The position numbers and the translations under genes are program-made. Positions 48,630 through 56,709 of a stretch of 61,259 nt of DNA are shown here, piece after piece (the first letter of the stretch is position 1; the number at the start of each line of letters is the position of its first letter). Source of the DNA: a virus; IMG/VR virus record IMGVR_UViG_3300045003_000239, positions 1-61,259 of that record; one strand, given 5' to 3'. The notes beneath the pieces are model-generated. The model was not told the origin of the DNA. It saw only the letters and a list, made by a program, of their open reading frames with translations, and ran no database searches.

Positions 48630-49591
48630 ACATCGTGGCTGACGACGACTTCCTGATCGGACGCTTCTCCGGCGAGCTGGCCTTCGACCTCCCCGCCGAG
48701 GAGATGAAGAAGCTCGACGCGATGGGCGACTTCCTCGAGCAGGCCAAGGCCTTCACCGGAGGCCAGGGCATGTCGCTGAAGAGCCTCGAAGTCGTCAAGC
48801 AGGTCGGCGACACGCAGTCGAAGTTCAAGTTCGAGCTGCCGAAGAAGGAGGAGTCGCAGCTCACCCAGTTCGTGAAGCAGGTGCCCATCCTCAAGGACTT
48901 CTACCGTGCGTTCAGCGCCGGCGGCGCGGCCGGCATCGGTACTGCGGCGGCCGTTCTCGGCGCAGTGGGCGTTCTGTTCATGTCCGGGAGCGGCTTCAAG
49001 GAGACCCTTGGCGCCCTGTGGGATCTTCTGGGAATGGTGAGCGACCTCATCTACGTCAGCCTGTTTCCGGTGATCAAGCCGCTTCTCGAATCCTTCGTGG
49101 ATTTCGGCAAGTGGCTGGCAGACCACAGCCACGGGCCGGGCGGCATCCTGGGTGCGTTCGCGGACCCGAGCTTCTGGGCGGGTGCCGTCGGAATCCTTCT
49201 CGATGGTCTCGTCCAGGGAGCCGACCAGCTTGCGAAGCTCGGTCTCGCCATCCTCGACGGCTTCGCCGATGGCCTCCAGAACGACCCCAAGATCGGGACC
49301 ATTTTCACGAACCTCGGTCAGCACGTCGGGGGACTCATCCTCGATAGCGCGACCCTCGCGGCGAAGTTCGCCGAGTTCCTCGCCACCGCGCTTACGGGCC
49401 CGACCATGATGAAGGCCTGGAGCAACATCGGCATGGCAATCGCGGAGGGCTTCGCGAAGGGCGCCGCGCAGAACCTCGCGGGCCACCTCCAGGTGACCAC
49501 GCCAAGCGGCGGGAAGTACCAGCCCGGCCTCAGCGCGGCGCTCCCCATCGGCGGGCTCCGCGGCGGCCTCGGCGTCGTGGGGTGGGGTTGA
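48626..49591 (+). CDS. Tape measure protein (short)
   Basis: 321 residues from GTG 48626 (alternative GTG 48635). Long helical protein with hydrophobic stretches (GGAAGIGTAAAVLGAVGVLFM and VSDLIYVSLFPVIKPLL), placed after the tail chaperones. With about 0.15 nm per residue the tail would be only about 50 nm, short for a siphovirus. C-terminal Gly-rich region. The order of genes is the main reason for this call. Confidence 0.6.
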   Translation: MNIVADDDFLIGRFSGELAFDLPAEEMKKLDAMGDFLEQAKAFTGGQGMSLKSLEVVKQVGDTQSKFKFELPKKEESQLTQFVKQVPILKDFYRAFSAGGAAGIGTAAAVLGAVGVLFMSGSGFKETLGALWDLLGMVSDLIYVSLFPVIKPLLESFVDFGKWLADHSHGPGGILGAFADPSFWAGAVGILLDGLVQGADQLAKLGLAILDGFADGLQNDPKIGTIFTNLGQHVGGLILDSATLAAKFAEFLATALTGPTMMKAWSNIGMAIAEGFAKGAAQNLAGHLQVTTPSGGKYQPGLSAALPIGGLRGGLGVVGWG

Positions 49592-50200
49592 ATGGCCGTC
49601 ACCCTCTACCTCCGCCGGCGCCGCACGACGAGCGACGGGGGCATCGGCACGGTGCCAAGATCGGAGTTTCTCTTCCTCACGGCGGAGACGTTCGACCCGG
49701 TCCTCTCGCTCACGCCCATTGCGCCCAAGCTGCCCGGGAACGACGCGACCTCGCTGGCCGGCGGGGGCACGAACTTCATCTTCAATATCGGCACGCAGCA
49801 GGCCACCCTCCGCGTCGCCGGCACGCTCATTCCCCTCCCGCGCACCTCTTTCCCCACCCTGAACTCGCCCGACATCCACGTCGTCGGCCGTGTCACGCGC
49901 GGCGCCGCGGAGCAGACCCTCACGGTGGACCCCAAGGGTGCGGACTTCAGGACGAGCCTCTACGACTACGTCGCGGACCAGGCCGATACGACCGACTGGG
50001 ACCCCACGCAGCTCTACCTCGGCACGCCCGACTGGGGCGGCAAGAGCTTCGGTCGCAGCGCTGTGGACATCGCCACCCCCTGGGGCGTGAGCACCCGCGA
50101 GTGGAACGGCGTCGTCACGAACCTCCGCACGCAGGCCATCGCGGGACGGATCGACCAGTTCCTCTTCAGCTTCGATTTCGTCGTCGGAGCCCCCGCGTGA
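49592..50200 (+). CDS. Distal tail-like protein, 202 residues
   Basis: All-beta: NFIFNIGTQQATLRVAGTLIPL, TPDWGGKSFGRSAVDIATPWG, QFLFSFDFVVG. Located directly after the tape measure. Probably a Dit-like or tip component. Confidence 0.5.
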   Translation: MAVTLYLRRRRTTSDGGIGTVPRSEFLFLTAETFDPVLSLTPIAPKLPGNDATSLAGGGTNFIFNIGTQQATLRVAGTLIPLPRTSFPTLNSPDIHVVGRVTRGAAEQTLTVDPKGADFRTSLYDYVADQADTTDWDPTQLYLGTPDWGGKSFGRSAVDIATPWGVSTREWNGVVTNLRTQAIAGRIDQFLFSFDFVVGAPA

Positions 50201-50201
50201 G

Positions 50202-52004
50202 GTGACCATCGTGGCCGACACGTCGAAGTACTACCGCCTCTGGGTCAGGAACGGCGAGCCGGGCAGCGCGTGGGTCCGCGTGCCGTATCTCGTGGACCTC
50301 CACTTCGTCAAGTACGTGAACGCCATCCCGAGCTTCTCGGCGAGCGTGTACACGCGCGATGCCACGCTCCAGGCGCTGCTCACGGGCAACAGGATCTTCC
50401 GCATCACGAACCTCGCCAGCGCGGACGGGCGCTGCTACCGCTGGTGCCACGGCGCGACCACGGGCGAGCTTGGCGGCGACGACGGCAGCCGCGAGATCAT
50501 GACGGGGCGCCTCAACGCTCCCGCGGGCGACCAGAAGAGCGCCACAGGCCAGACCGGCAACCTCCCCAGCCTCTACAACGTGAGCGGCTCCGGCTTCGCC
50601 GCCAGCGTGGACAAGATGCGCACGCAGGGCGCCAGCGTCCTCAACGCCACCGGCGCGGCCACCGTGAACATGGCCGTCGGCGTCACGTCCATCGGCGGCT
50701 ACAACGTCAGCACCGGCTGGCTCGACACGGGCCCCGCCAGCATCTCCTACACGGATCAGCCCGACAGCCTCTGGAAGGTCCTCCTCGACATCGCACGCAT
50801 CGGCGACGGGACCTCGCACTACGCCTACTTCATCGAGGTCACCCACGACGCCAGCTTCAACCCCGTCGTGAACTACTACTCGCCCACCCACGCCAGCGGA
50901 GGTGGCCTGGGCGCGGGCGGCGACTTCACGCTTCGCACCTCGAGCCCCTTCCCGGCGGACACGACGCGCATCATCAACGTGAAGACGTCCTGCCGCGACG
51001 CGCCGCTCTACAAGGACCGCGACCGCGTCATCAACCGCCTCGTCGTGCGCTACCAGGGCTTCGGCACCGGCAACCAGCAGACCGACACGTCACAAGCCAC
51101 CGACGCGACCTTCCCGGAGGTCCGCAGCGTCATCCTCTACACGCCGCTCTACGACGTCCAGGCCGCGAACCTCTACCGCGACACGGTCATCAACATGTTC
51201 AAGGGCACGTCGAGCGGCCTCCTCCGCGTCGAGGCCGTCGTCAAGAACGCGCAGCTCTTCACCGGCGCGTTCACGGCGCTCCTCGGAGACCAGGTCGGGC
51301 TCCAGAAGGATGCGAGCGACACGACGGGCATCATGAACGACAAGTTCCTCGGCTTCGAGTACGACCAGAGCACCGAGCAGCTCACCGTCGTCGTCGGGAT
51401 CCCCAAGCTACCCTTCTTCGATGACTACGCCGCCGTCGCTCGCACGGCGCAGCAAGCCTTCGCCGCCATGAAGCAGACCGTTCCCGGCCGCATGGGCGCG
51501 ACCCGTGCGAACGCCGCGCAGCCGGCCGTCCAAGGCTTCGGGACGTACGGCAGCGGCGCGGGGTTCGACCTCCAGCTCAACTTCACGGACAAGAACTTCG
51601 TCGTGGATTCGGACGAGGCCATCGCGATCCACTTCCTCATCAACACGCGCGACGGCGGGAGCCACGTCGCCGCCAGCGAGACGGTGGACGTCCTTCTCTA
51701 CCTCGGCGGGACGGCCGTGCACCGCGAACGCGCCACGACCGACGCGAGCGGCGTCCTCAGGAAGACCGTGTACCTACCCGCGCAACTCGTGGCCGACGTC
51801 TTCGGGCTCGGAGGCACAACGCAGACGCTCGCGCAACTCGTCGTCACGAACGCCACGACCGGATTCCAGACGCAGACCTCGACGAAGACCGACAGCAACG
51901 GCGACTTCTACACCGACGACACGCTCGTCCTCACGTCGCCGAGCATCGACATCGGCGCGAGCCTCTGGGCCGACGTCATCACGACGCACTACCACCCCGT
52001 CTAA
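50202..52004 (+). CDS. Tail hub/baseplate protein, 600 residues
   Basis: GTG 50202. N-terminal VPYLVDLHFVKYVNAIPSFSASVYT and a middle part with ...FLGFEYDQSTEQLTVVVGIP resemble tail hub (gp27/Tal-like) domains. C-terminal 170 residues form beta domains with an ISDTRDGGSHVAASETVDV-like carbohydrate-type pattern. Ends the tail operon; the next genes are on the other strand. Confidence 0.6.
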   Translation: MTIVADTSKYYRLWVRNGEPGSAWVRVPYLVDLHFVKYVNAIPSFSASVYTRDATLQALLTGNRIFRITNLASADGRCYRWCHGATTGELGGDDGSREIMTGRLNAPAGDQKSATGQTGNLPSLYNVSGSGFAASVDKMRTQGASVLNATGAATVNMAVGVTSIGGYNVSTGWLDTGPASISYTDQPDSLWKVLLDIARIGDGTSHYAYFIEVTHDASFNPVVNYYSPTHASGGGLGAGGDFTLRTSSPFPADTTRIINVKTSCRDAPLYKDRDRVINRLVVRYQGFGTGNQQTDTSQATDATFPEVRSVILYTPLYDVQAANLYRDTVINMFKGTSSGLLRVEAVVKNAQLFTGAFTALLGDQVGLQKDASDTTGIMNDKFLGFEYDQSTEQLTVVVGIPKLPFFDDYAAVARTAQQAFAAMKQTVPGRMGATRANAAQPAVQGFGTYGSGAGFDLQLNFTDKNFVVDSDEAIAIHFLINTRDGGSHVAASETVDVLLYLGGTAVHRERATTDASGVLRKTVYLPAQLVADVFGLGGTTQTLAQLVVTNATTGFQTQTSTKTDSNGDFYTDDTLVLTSPSIDIGASLWADVITTHYHPV

Positions 52005-52411
52005 GCCGCCGGGACGTCCCACCACACCGGCGCCTGGCCCGGGTACACGTACCTGAGCCGGAACGGCGCCTTGAGGCCCTGCGTGTCGAACGAGAGCCAC
52101 CCGCTCACGTGGCCGCCCGGGGCAAGCTCGCCGCCCTCGAAGGCGCTGTCGCGCACCGTCGCGTTCGGCGCGGCGAGCCGCGTGACGCCATGGTACACGC
52201 CGTCGCCGTCGAGGAGCGCGAAGTCCACGGGCCCGATGCTCGTGTCCTTGGTCCCGTTGTTCTGGGCCAAGATCAGGATGGCCTGCGGGCCGTGCATCTC
52301 GAGGACGGTGACGTGGGGGACGCGGGTGGCCGTCTCCGCGGGCGTCTCGCACCCGCTCAGGATGGCCGAGGTCGCCACGGCGACGGCGAGCAGCCAGCCG
52401 ACTCGTTCCAT
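52001..52411 (-). CDS. Secreted lipoprotein, 136 residues (leftward)
   Basis: MERVGWLLAVAVATSAILSG then Cys21: a signal peptide with the lipobox LSGC. The mature part is a beta-sandwich (VTVLEMHGPQAILILAQNNG, VDFALLDGDGVYHG, APNATVRDSAF), like DUF4352-type secreted proteins. A superinfection-exclusion or cell-surface role is plausible. CCATAGGTT at about 52441 lies about 30 bp before the start. Confidence 0.7.
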   Translation of the reverse strand: MERVGWLLAVAVATSAILSGCETPAETATRVPHVTVLEMHGPQAILILAQNNGTKDTSIGPVDFALLDGDGVYHGVTRLAAPNATVRDSAFEGGELAPGGHVSGWLSFDTQGLKAPFRLRYVYPGQAPVWWDVPAA

Positions 52412-52442
52412 CGGAAGCGCGAGGGGGCCGCGCGTCTTGAAC

Positions 52443-52697
52443 CTATGGAGCGTCTGGAACGGGCTGGAAGCCCCAGGCTCGGTCGAAGTAGATCAACCGT
52501 AGAGGGTGGCCGAAGAAGACCGCGTGCCGGCGAGCCATCGTCTCCGCCTTCTTCAGGGACGAGGCCTTCGCGAACGCGCCCTGCGGGCCGCAGGTGAGGC
52601 ACGTGAGGACGAACTCCTTGGCGACGAGGTCGTGGCGAACCTCAGATGCGGAGTTGATAGTTGTCAGTCTGACGGGCTGCGGCGAGGCAACTTTCAT
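52443..52697 (-). CDS. Small zinc-like protein, 84 residues (leftward)
   Basis: ATG 52697 with GGAGATG upstream. KEFVLTCLTCGPQGAFAKASSLKKAETMARRHAVFF: CxxC with nearby His residues. Not recognised. Confidence 0.55.
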   Translation of the reverse strand: MKVASPQPVRLTTINSASEVRHDLVAKEFVLTCLTCGPQGAFAKASSLKKAETMARRHAVFFGHPLRLIYFDRAWGFQPVPDAP

Positions 52698-52727
52698 TTC
52701 GGGTGCATCTCCTGGCCGCCGCCTCAC

Positions 52728-53054
52728 GGCGCAACCGACCCCAACCTACGCTTAAGGGGGGAGTCAAGGTCCCGTCAGGACCTACCCCTCTCACTTTCCT
52801 TGCTCATCCACGCCGGGAAAGTGGGCGTCCAGAGGTCGGTTTCGCCGGAGAAACGGACGGAACCGATGGATCAGATGAAACGGGACATATTTGGCTTTGC
52901 CGGAAAGGGGAGTCCGACACTACTTCATGCATGGAGATTTCTTGTGAATCTCCGCATCTTCAGCCCACCCCCGGTGGAAGAGTCACCCAGGCTGAAGCCG
53001 GCAAGCGAGGAGGCACTCCGGCGCCGAATCCGCGCCTGAGGCCGGAGACTGGTC
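52728..53054. promoter_or_regulatory. AT-richer intergenic region, candidate attachment site
   Basis: No convincing gene. Contains a box GAAACGGGACATATTTGG (52877-52894) that may be the recombinase promoter, and hairpins GGAGATT-TCTTGTG-AATCTCC (52931-52951) and GTTTC-GCCGGA-GAAAC. It lies directly upstream of the serine recombinase, where attP of large serine integrases is usually found. The core site cannot be fixed without the host junction. Confidence 0.4.
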
Positions 53055-54017
53055 ATGGAGCAGGCGATCAGCGTCCGCTCTGTCGCACAGACAGCGGCGG
53101 TCAGCGCGAGCGCTGCCGCGACGCGGCGCCCGCGCCCTGTGAGGAGGAGGTCGCGCGCCAAGCGGGCGCTCGTCTATCTCAGGGTCTCCACCTTCGGCCA
53201 GGAGAAGCACGGCAAGAACCTCGAGGGCCAGCTTGACGAGGTCAAGGAGTACTGCGCGCGCAAGGGCTACACCTTAGACCCGGACGAGGACGTCTTCCGC
53301 GACATCGTGAGCGGCGCGCGCACCGACCGCGTCGCCTACTACCAGCTCCTCGCGCGGATTGAGCGCGAGGACGCCGAGGTCGTCCTGGCGTGGAACGTGA
53401 GCCGGCTCGGCCGCAACACGATGGACGGCGCCTGGCTCATGGTCAAGGCCAAGGAGTTCGGCTTCCGCATCGAGACCGCGCAGGAAGGCATGGACTTCAC
53501 GGCCGACCCGGCCTCGGAGCTCGTCTTCGACATCCTCACCGCGGCGGCGAAGTTCCAACGCAACACCATCCTCCAGGACATGATGCGCGGCAAGAAGACC
53601 GGCCACAAGAACGGCCGCTGGACCACGGGTGCCCCGCCCATCGGCTACACCGCGAAGGGCCCGCGCGGCGGCAAGGTCCTCACGCCGAACGCCGACGCCG
53701 CGCTCGTGCGCGAGATCTTCACGCGCTACGCGAACGGCGAGACGCAGCTCGCCATCGCCACGGACCTCCGCGGCCGGAAGGTCACCGTCGAGAGCGACCC
53801 GCGCCGCGACGGCCTCGGCTGGGCCGCCAACACCATCGGCCGCATCCTGAAGTGCCCGGCGTACGTCGGGCTCCTCGCGTTCCGAGGCGAGGTCGTCAAG
53901 GGTCTCCACCAAGCGATCATCGACCAGGACCTCTGGGACCGCGTCCAGATGAGGCGCGCGGAGGTCCTCAAGGTGCGGCCGGGGCGCCCGAAGAAGGTGG
54001 ACGAGGACGAGGAGTAG
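53055..54017 (+). CDS. Large serine recombinase (integrase/resolvase)
   Basis: 320 residues. Catalytic domain: YLRVST (41-46) with Ser45, then VVLAWNVSRLGRNTMDGA, ILQDMMRGKKTGHKNGRWTTGAPPIGY. The recombinase domain follows (VREIFTRYANGETQLAIATDLRG... WAANTIGRILKCPAYVGLLAFRG). The usual zinc domain and long coiled coil of phiC31-type integrases are missing, so it is a short member. Likely inserts the virus into the host chromosome. Confidence 0.85.
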   Translation: MEQAISVRSVAQTAAVSASAAATRRPRPVRRRSRAKRALVYLRVSTFGQEKHGKNLEGQLDEVKEYCARKGYTLDPDEDVFRDIVSGARTDRVAYYQLLARIEREDAEVVLAWNVSRLGRNTMDGAWLMVKAKEFGFRIETAQEGMDFTADPASELVFDILTAAAKFQRNTILQDMMRGKKTGHKNGRWTTGAPPIGYTAKGPRGGKVLTPNADAALVREIFTRYANGETQLAIATDLRGRKVTVESDPRRDGLGWAANTIGRILKCPAYVGLLAFRGEVVKGLHQAIIDQDLWDRVQMRRAEVLKVRPGRPKKVDEDEE

Positions 54018-54018
54018 G

Positions 54019-54357
54019 TCAGCGCTTGCGCTTCGTGCGCGCGAGGAGCTCGCTGGTGTCCCAGGCGTCCTGGGCGCTCTCGATCCCCTTGGGCATCTCG
54101 TAGCGTTCGCCGTGGCCCGCGCCGTCCGTGTTCTGGAGGTGCTTGGCGAGCTGGACGCGGGCACGTCCGCCGGTCGCGACGAAGTCGCAGCCTGGGATGG
54201 GGCAGGGGATCTCGACGTTGCGCGGGACGTTCCACGCGGGGTTCTTGCACTTCTGGCAGACCTTGGGGTTGGGGACGTACGCGCGCCACTTGTGGCCGCA
54301 GCGGAGGCACTCGAAGGGGTAGCGAGTCGAGTGTTCGCGTTCCTTACGGGCTGCCAC
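54019..54357 (-). CDS. Zinc-finger protein A (leftward), 112 residues
   Basis: GTG 54357. FECLRCGHKWRAYVPNPKVCQKCKNPAWNVPR gives a CxxC...CxxC ribbon, and CPIPGCDFVATGG...HLQNTDGAGHG a C2H2-like second finger. It has a close relative at 55245-55565, so the two arose by duplication. GGTG precedes the start; a promoter lies about 41 bp upstream. Confidence 0.65.
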   Translation of the reverse strand: MAARKEREHSTRYPFECLRCGHKWRAYVPNPKVCQKCKNPAWNVPRNVEIPCPIPGCDFVATGGRARVQLAKHLQNTDGAGHGERYEMPKGIESAQDAWDTSELLARTKRKR

Positions 54358-54393
54358 GAGGTTGCACCCGTTCCAGGCGAAGCCTGGGGTGGG

Positions 54394-54413
54394 CGATAAA
54401 CGTTTCCGTGTTC
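54394..54413 (-). promoter_or_regulatory. Archaeal-type promoter (leftward)
   Basis: On the minus strand GAACACGGAAACGTTTATC, with the same AACACGGAAAC half as 56623. Reads into the gene at 54357 with a short leader. Confidence 0.6.
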
Positions 54414-54426
54414 CAACCTGTCGCCT

Positions 54427-54756
54427 TCAGGGAACCGCGGGGTTCGACGGCTCGGTCGTGGCGCCGGGCGCGGCCAGGAGCGCATCGCAGGCGCCCACGA
54501 TGGCCTTGGCGCGCGACATCGTGCGGACCAGGTCCTCCGCGGCCTCCAGCGTCTTGCGGTCGTCCACGGCGCCACGCTGGACCTTCGCGTCCTTCTCCGG
54601 CACGAGCGTGTTCAGCTTCACGAAGCTCTCCTCGAGGAGCTTGAGCATCCGCCCGCGGAGGCGCGCGATGCCGGCGCGCTCCTTCGGCAGCGTCTTGGGC
54701 ACGGTCTTGAGGTCCACGGCGTCGGGGTCGGTCGGCGGAAGGGTTTCCTGCTGCAT
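54427..54756 (-). CDS. Helical protein, 109 residues (leftward)
   Basis: MQQETLPPTDPD, then helices AGIARLRGRMLKLLEESFVKLN and TLEAAEDLVRTMSRAKAIVGACDALL. Start at 54756 chosen because it lies two bases downstream of the stop of 54759-54929. Confidence 0.55.
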   Translation of the reverse strand: MQQETLPPTDPDAVDLKTVPKTLPKERAGIARLRGRMLKLLEESFVKLNTLVPEKDAKVQRGAVDDRKTLEAAEDLVRTMSRAKAIVGACDALLAAPGATTEPSNPAVP

Positions 54757-54758
54757 GG

Positions 54759-54929
54759 TCAGGCCTCGGGAAGGTCGAGGAACCGGCGCGTGACCTCGGC
54801 CCGTTGGGCGCGGATGCGGCGCTCCAGCGCGACACGGGCGCGGTCGGTGAGGGTCATGGTGTTCCACTGCGCCTCAAGCGCGCGCAGGTCGCGGACGGCC
54901 TGCTGGTGTCGCTCCGTGGCATCGCTCAC
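54759..54929 (-). CDS. Helical micro-protein, 56 residues (leftward)
   Basis: VSDATERHQQAVRDLRALEAQW...ARVALERRIRAQRAEVTRRFLDL. GTG start with GGAG 9 bases upstream and a promoter about 42 bp upstream. It is too short for most gene callers. Confidence 0.5.
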   Translation of the reverse strand: MSDATERHQQAVRDLRALEAQWNTMTLTDRARVALERRIRAQRAEVTRRFLDLPEA

Positions 54930-54966
54930 GTCGGTTCGCTCCAGAGGCTCCAGACGCGGGCCGATT

Positions 54967-54981
54967 CGATAATACTTTCCA
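54967..54981 (-). promoter_or_regulatory. Archaeal-type promoter (leftward)
   Basis: On the minus strand GGAAAGTATTATC (54980-54968). Leader of about 14 bases to GTG 54929. Confidence 0.6.
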
Positions 54982-55010
54982 TCCTTGCGTCACGCGGAAA
55001 GTGGAATCTC

Positions 55011-55024
55011 GGTAAGCATTATGG
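55011..55024 (+). promoter_or_regulatory. Archaeal-type promoter into a non-coding region
   Basis: GGTAAGCATTATGG, same box as 27088. The nearest genes in this direction are all on the other strand, so it should make a non-coding RNA. Confidence 0.55.
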
Positions 55025-55045
55025 CCGAGCGCCGCGTTCAGGGTG

Positions 55046-55170
55046 GTAGGGTGGGCGAAGTCCGAGGCATCAGCCGAGGACGTAGGGTTACGTCTCCTGA
55101 GACGTAGGAGGAGACGTACGTACTGACGTCTGTACGTACACCCTCTGACGTAACCTTGAGACTCTCAACA
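55046..55170 (+). ncRNA. Candidate palindromic non-coding RNA or origin
   Basis: Outer stem GGTTACGTC (55086-55094) with GACGTAACC (55147-55155), inner stem TACGTCTC/GAGACGTA (55089-55096 and 55099-55106), and GTACGTAC twice (55116-55123, 55132-55139). A further hairpin CCTTG...CAAGG follows. Such ACGT-palindrome density is not seen elsewhere in the window. Could be an RNA, an operator array or a replication origin. Confidence 0.45.
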
Positions 55171-55244
55171 AGGGAGAAGAGGGAGCGGACGTAGCACCGA
55201 AGCCCACGTCCGCCCATCGGGGGACTGGAGTTCAGCGTGAGGAT

Positions 55245-55565
55245 CTACGCGCGGGCCGGCGCGGCGCCCAGGCCGCGGAGCGCGCGCTCGACGGTCTCGG
55301 GGATGCGGTAGCGCTCGCCGTGGCCTTCGTCGGCCGTGTTCTGGACGTGCTTCGCGATCATCACACGAGCGCGCGGGCCCGTGGCGGTGTACGTGCACCC
55401 GGGCACGGGGCAGGAGAGCGTCGCGTCGCGCGGGATGTTCCAGGCCGGGTTCTTGCAGTGCCGGCAGACCTTCGGGTTCGCGACGTAGGCCTCCCAGGTC
55501 GCGCCGCAGCGCTGGCACGTGAGGTGGAAGCGGTTCGATTCCGCGGGGGCGGCGGGCGCGGCCAT
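55245..55565 (-). CDS. Zinc-finger protein B (leftward), paralogue of 54019-54357
   Basis: 106 residues: FHLTCQRCGATWEAYVANPKVCRHCKNPAWNIPRD then CPVPGCTYTATGP...HVQNTADEGHGERY, matching protein A almost block by block. Start taken at 55565; an upstream in-frame ATG at 55688, exactly 28-29 bp behind a promoter box at 55714, would add 41 Arg-rich residues and is an alternative. Confidence 0.65.
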   Translation of the reverse strand: MAAPAAPAESNRFHLTCQRCGATWEAYVANPKVCRHCKNPAWNIPRDATLSCPVPGCTYTATGPRARVMIAKHVQNTADEGHGERYRIPETVERALRGLGAAPARA

Positions 55566-55577
55566 GGTCCTGCGAAC

Positions 55578-55590
55578 GATAATCGTTTCT
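55578..55590 (-). promoter_or_regulatory. Promoter-like box (leftward)
   Basis: On the minus strand AGAAACGATTATC, partly palindromic. It is only 16 bp from the 55565 start, too close for normal spacing, so it may be a repressor site or a decoy. Confidence 0.35.
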
Positions 55591-55713
55591 CTGCGGCGAT
55601 GAGACTTGCCTTTTGAAGGGTTCCTCGCGGGTCGCGTGAGGCGGCTCCTGTCGGGGCGGCAGCGGGAAGCTCGCTTCAAGGGAAGCATCGGTTCCACACG
55701 CCCGACGAGAAGT

Positions 55714-55726
55714 GATAATCCTTCCC
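55714..55726 (-). promoter_or_regulatory. Archaeal-type promoter (leftward)
   Basis: On the minus strand GGGAAGGATTATC. Its centre lies about 29 bp before ATG 55688. Confidence 0.55.
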
Positions 55727-55795
55727 GAACGTTCGATGGACCAGAAGGAAAGGGGGCCAGAAGGCCCCCGGATGCCTCTCAGGCGAGCGGTCGCC

Positions 55796-55990
55796 CTACG
55801 CGGCGGGGGTCGTGGGCTTCTTGTCGGTGAGGTCGCTGGCGAGCTTCAGGAGGCCAACGACAACGCCACCGCCGAGGAGCCAGAGGTTCTGGGTCATCGC
55901 GCCGGCCACGACGAGCGCGTATGCGCTGCCGTAGTCGAAGCCGTGATCCAGGAGCGCCTTGGCGGGCGCGGGGATGGTGGAGAGGTCCAT
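55796..55990 (-). CDS. Small membrane protein (leftward), 64 residues
   Basis: ATG 55990 with an excellent GGAGGTGA. Two hydrophobic segments (YGSAYALVVAGAM and LWLLGGGVVVGLLKLAS) and a charged tail DLTDKKPTT. Holin-like size; it follows the tail-component gene on the same strand. Confidence 0.55.
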   Translation of the reverse strand: MDLSTIPAPAKALLDHGFDYGSAYALVVAGAMTQNLWLLGGGVVVGLLKLASDLTDKKPTTPAA

Positions 55991-55993
55991 GCG

Positions 55994-56578
55994 TCACCTC
56001 CCCCCGGCTCCACCGGGCTTGCGCGTGTCACGCGGTTTCAGGGCGCGTCGAATCTCGCCCTGGATCCGCTCGCGAAGGATGCGCGGCGCCTCACGGTGGC
56101 GGACGATGTCCACCGCGGGCCGCATGTAGGGCTGGCTCTGGATGCCGGGGTGCGTGACCTCGCGGGCGAAGTGCACGCCATGGTTGTCCACCCACCGCAG
56201 CGCGCGACGCGGAGGTCGCGGCCGAATCTTGTACGGGCCGAAGCGCTTCTTGCCTGGCGGGATCAAGGGCCAGTCGTCGGCGCCCACTGGGCTGATGTAC
56301 GCGCTGCCGAAGGGCTCGCCCTGCCCGGCCGTGCCGAACTCGACGGCTGCCGCGTAACCCGAGTAGGCGCCGAACTCGGCCGAGACGCGCGTGAGGGACG
56401 ACCTCACGGGCTTGGCCTGGATGCTGCGCTCGAGGTTGCCGGTTGAGACGGGGACGCGGTCCTTCGCGAGTTCGACGATGCGGTCCGCGCTGTCCCGGAT
56501 GCCCTTCACGGCGCCGCGGCGGATGGCGTCCATGAGGATGGTCCGGTTGTCGCGGATTCGGACGTTGCGGAGGCCCAT
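55994..56578 (-). CDS. HK97 gp10-like tail component (leftward), 194 residues
   Basis: AKDRVPVSTGNLERSIQAKPV, YAAAVEFGTAGQGEPFG, and QPYMRPAVDIVRHR are the marks of the HK97 gp10 tail-completion family. Its place on the opposite strand, more than 4 kb away from the tail operon, is unusual. A TATA-like box on the minus strand overlaps 56600-56606. Confidence 0.7.
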   Translation of the reverse strand: MGLRNVRIRDNRTILMDAIRRGAVKGIRDSADRIVELAKDRVPVSTGNLERSIQAKPVRSSLTRVSAEFGAYSGYAAAVEFGTAGQGEPFGSAYISPVGADDWPLIPPGKKRFGPYKIRPRPPRRALRWVDNHGVHFAREVTHPGIQSQPYMRPAVDIVRHREAPRILRERIQGEIRRALKPRDTRKPGGAGGR

Positions 56579-56593
56579 GGTTTATGAGAGGAC

Positions 56594-56640
56594 GGAAAGG
56601 ATTATCAATGCCGTGTTTTCCCAACACGGAAACTATTATC
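56594..56640. promoter_or_regulatory. Tandem promoters with an inverted repeat
   Basis: Two boxes on the plus strand, GGAAAGGATTATC (56594-56606) and GGAAACTATTATC (56628-56640). Between them CCGTGTT (56611-56617) and AACACGG (56623-56629) form a 7-bp inverted repeat that overlaps the second BRE, a likely operator. The first box also works leftward as GATAATCC toward 56578. Confidence 0.6.
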
Positions 56641-56709
56641 GTCACCGGCCGCTTTCGTGAGATACGGGCCCGCAAGGGTCCTTGAGCGAACGAAACGGTG
56701 AGCAATACC

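Noticed and set aside
52506-53236. Rightward proteins of about 177 residues across 52506-53236
   Set aside because: They overlap a leftward gene and a hairpin-rich gap and have no coherent pattern or initiation site.
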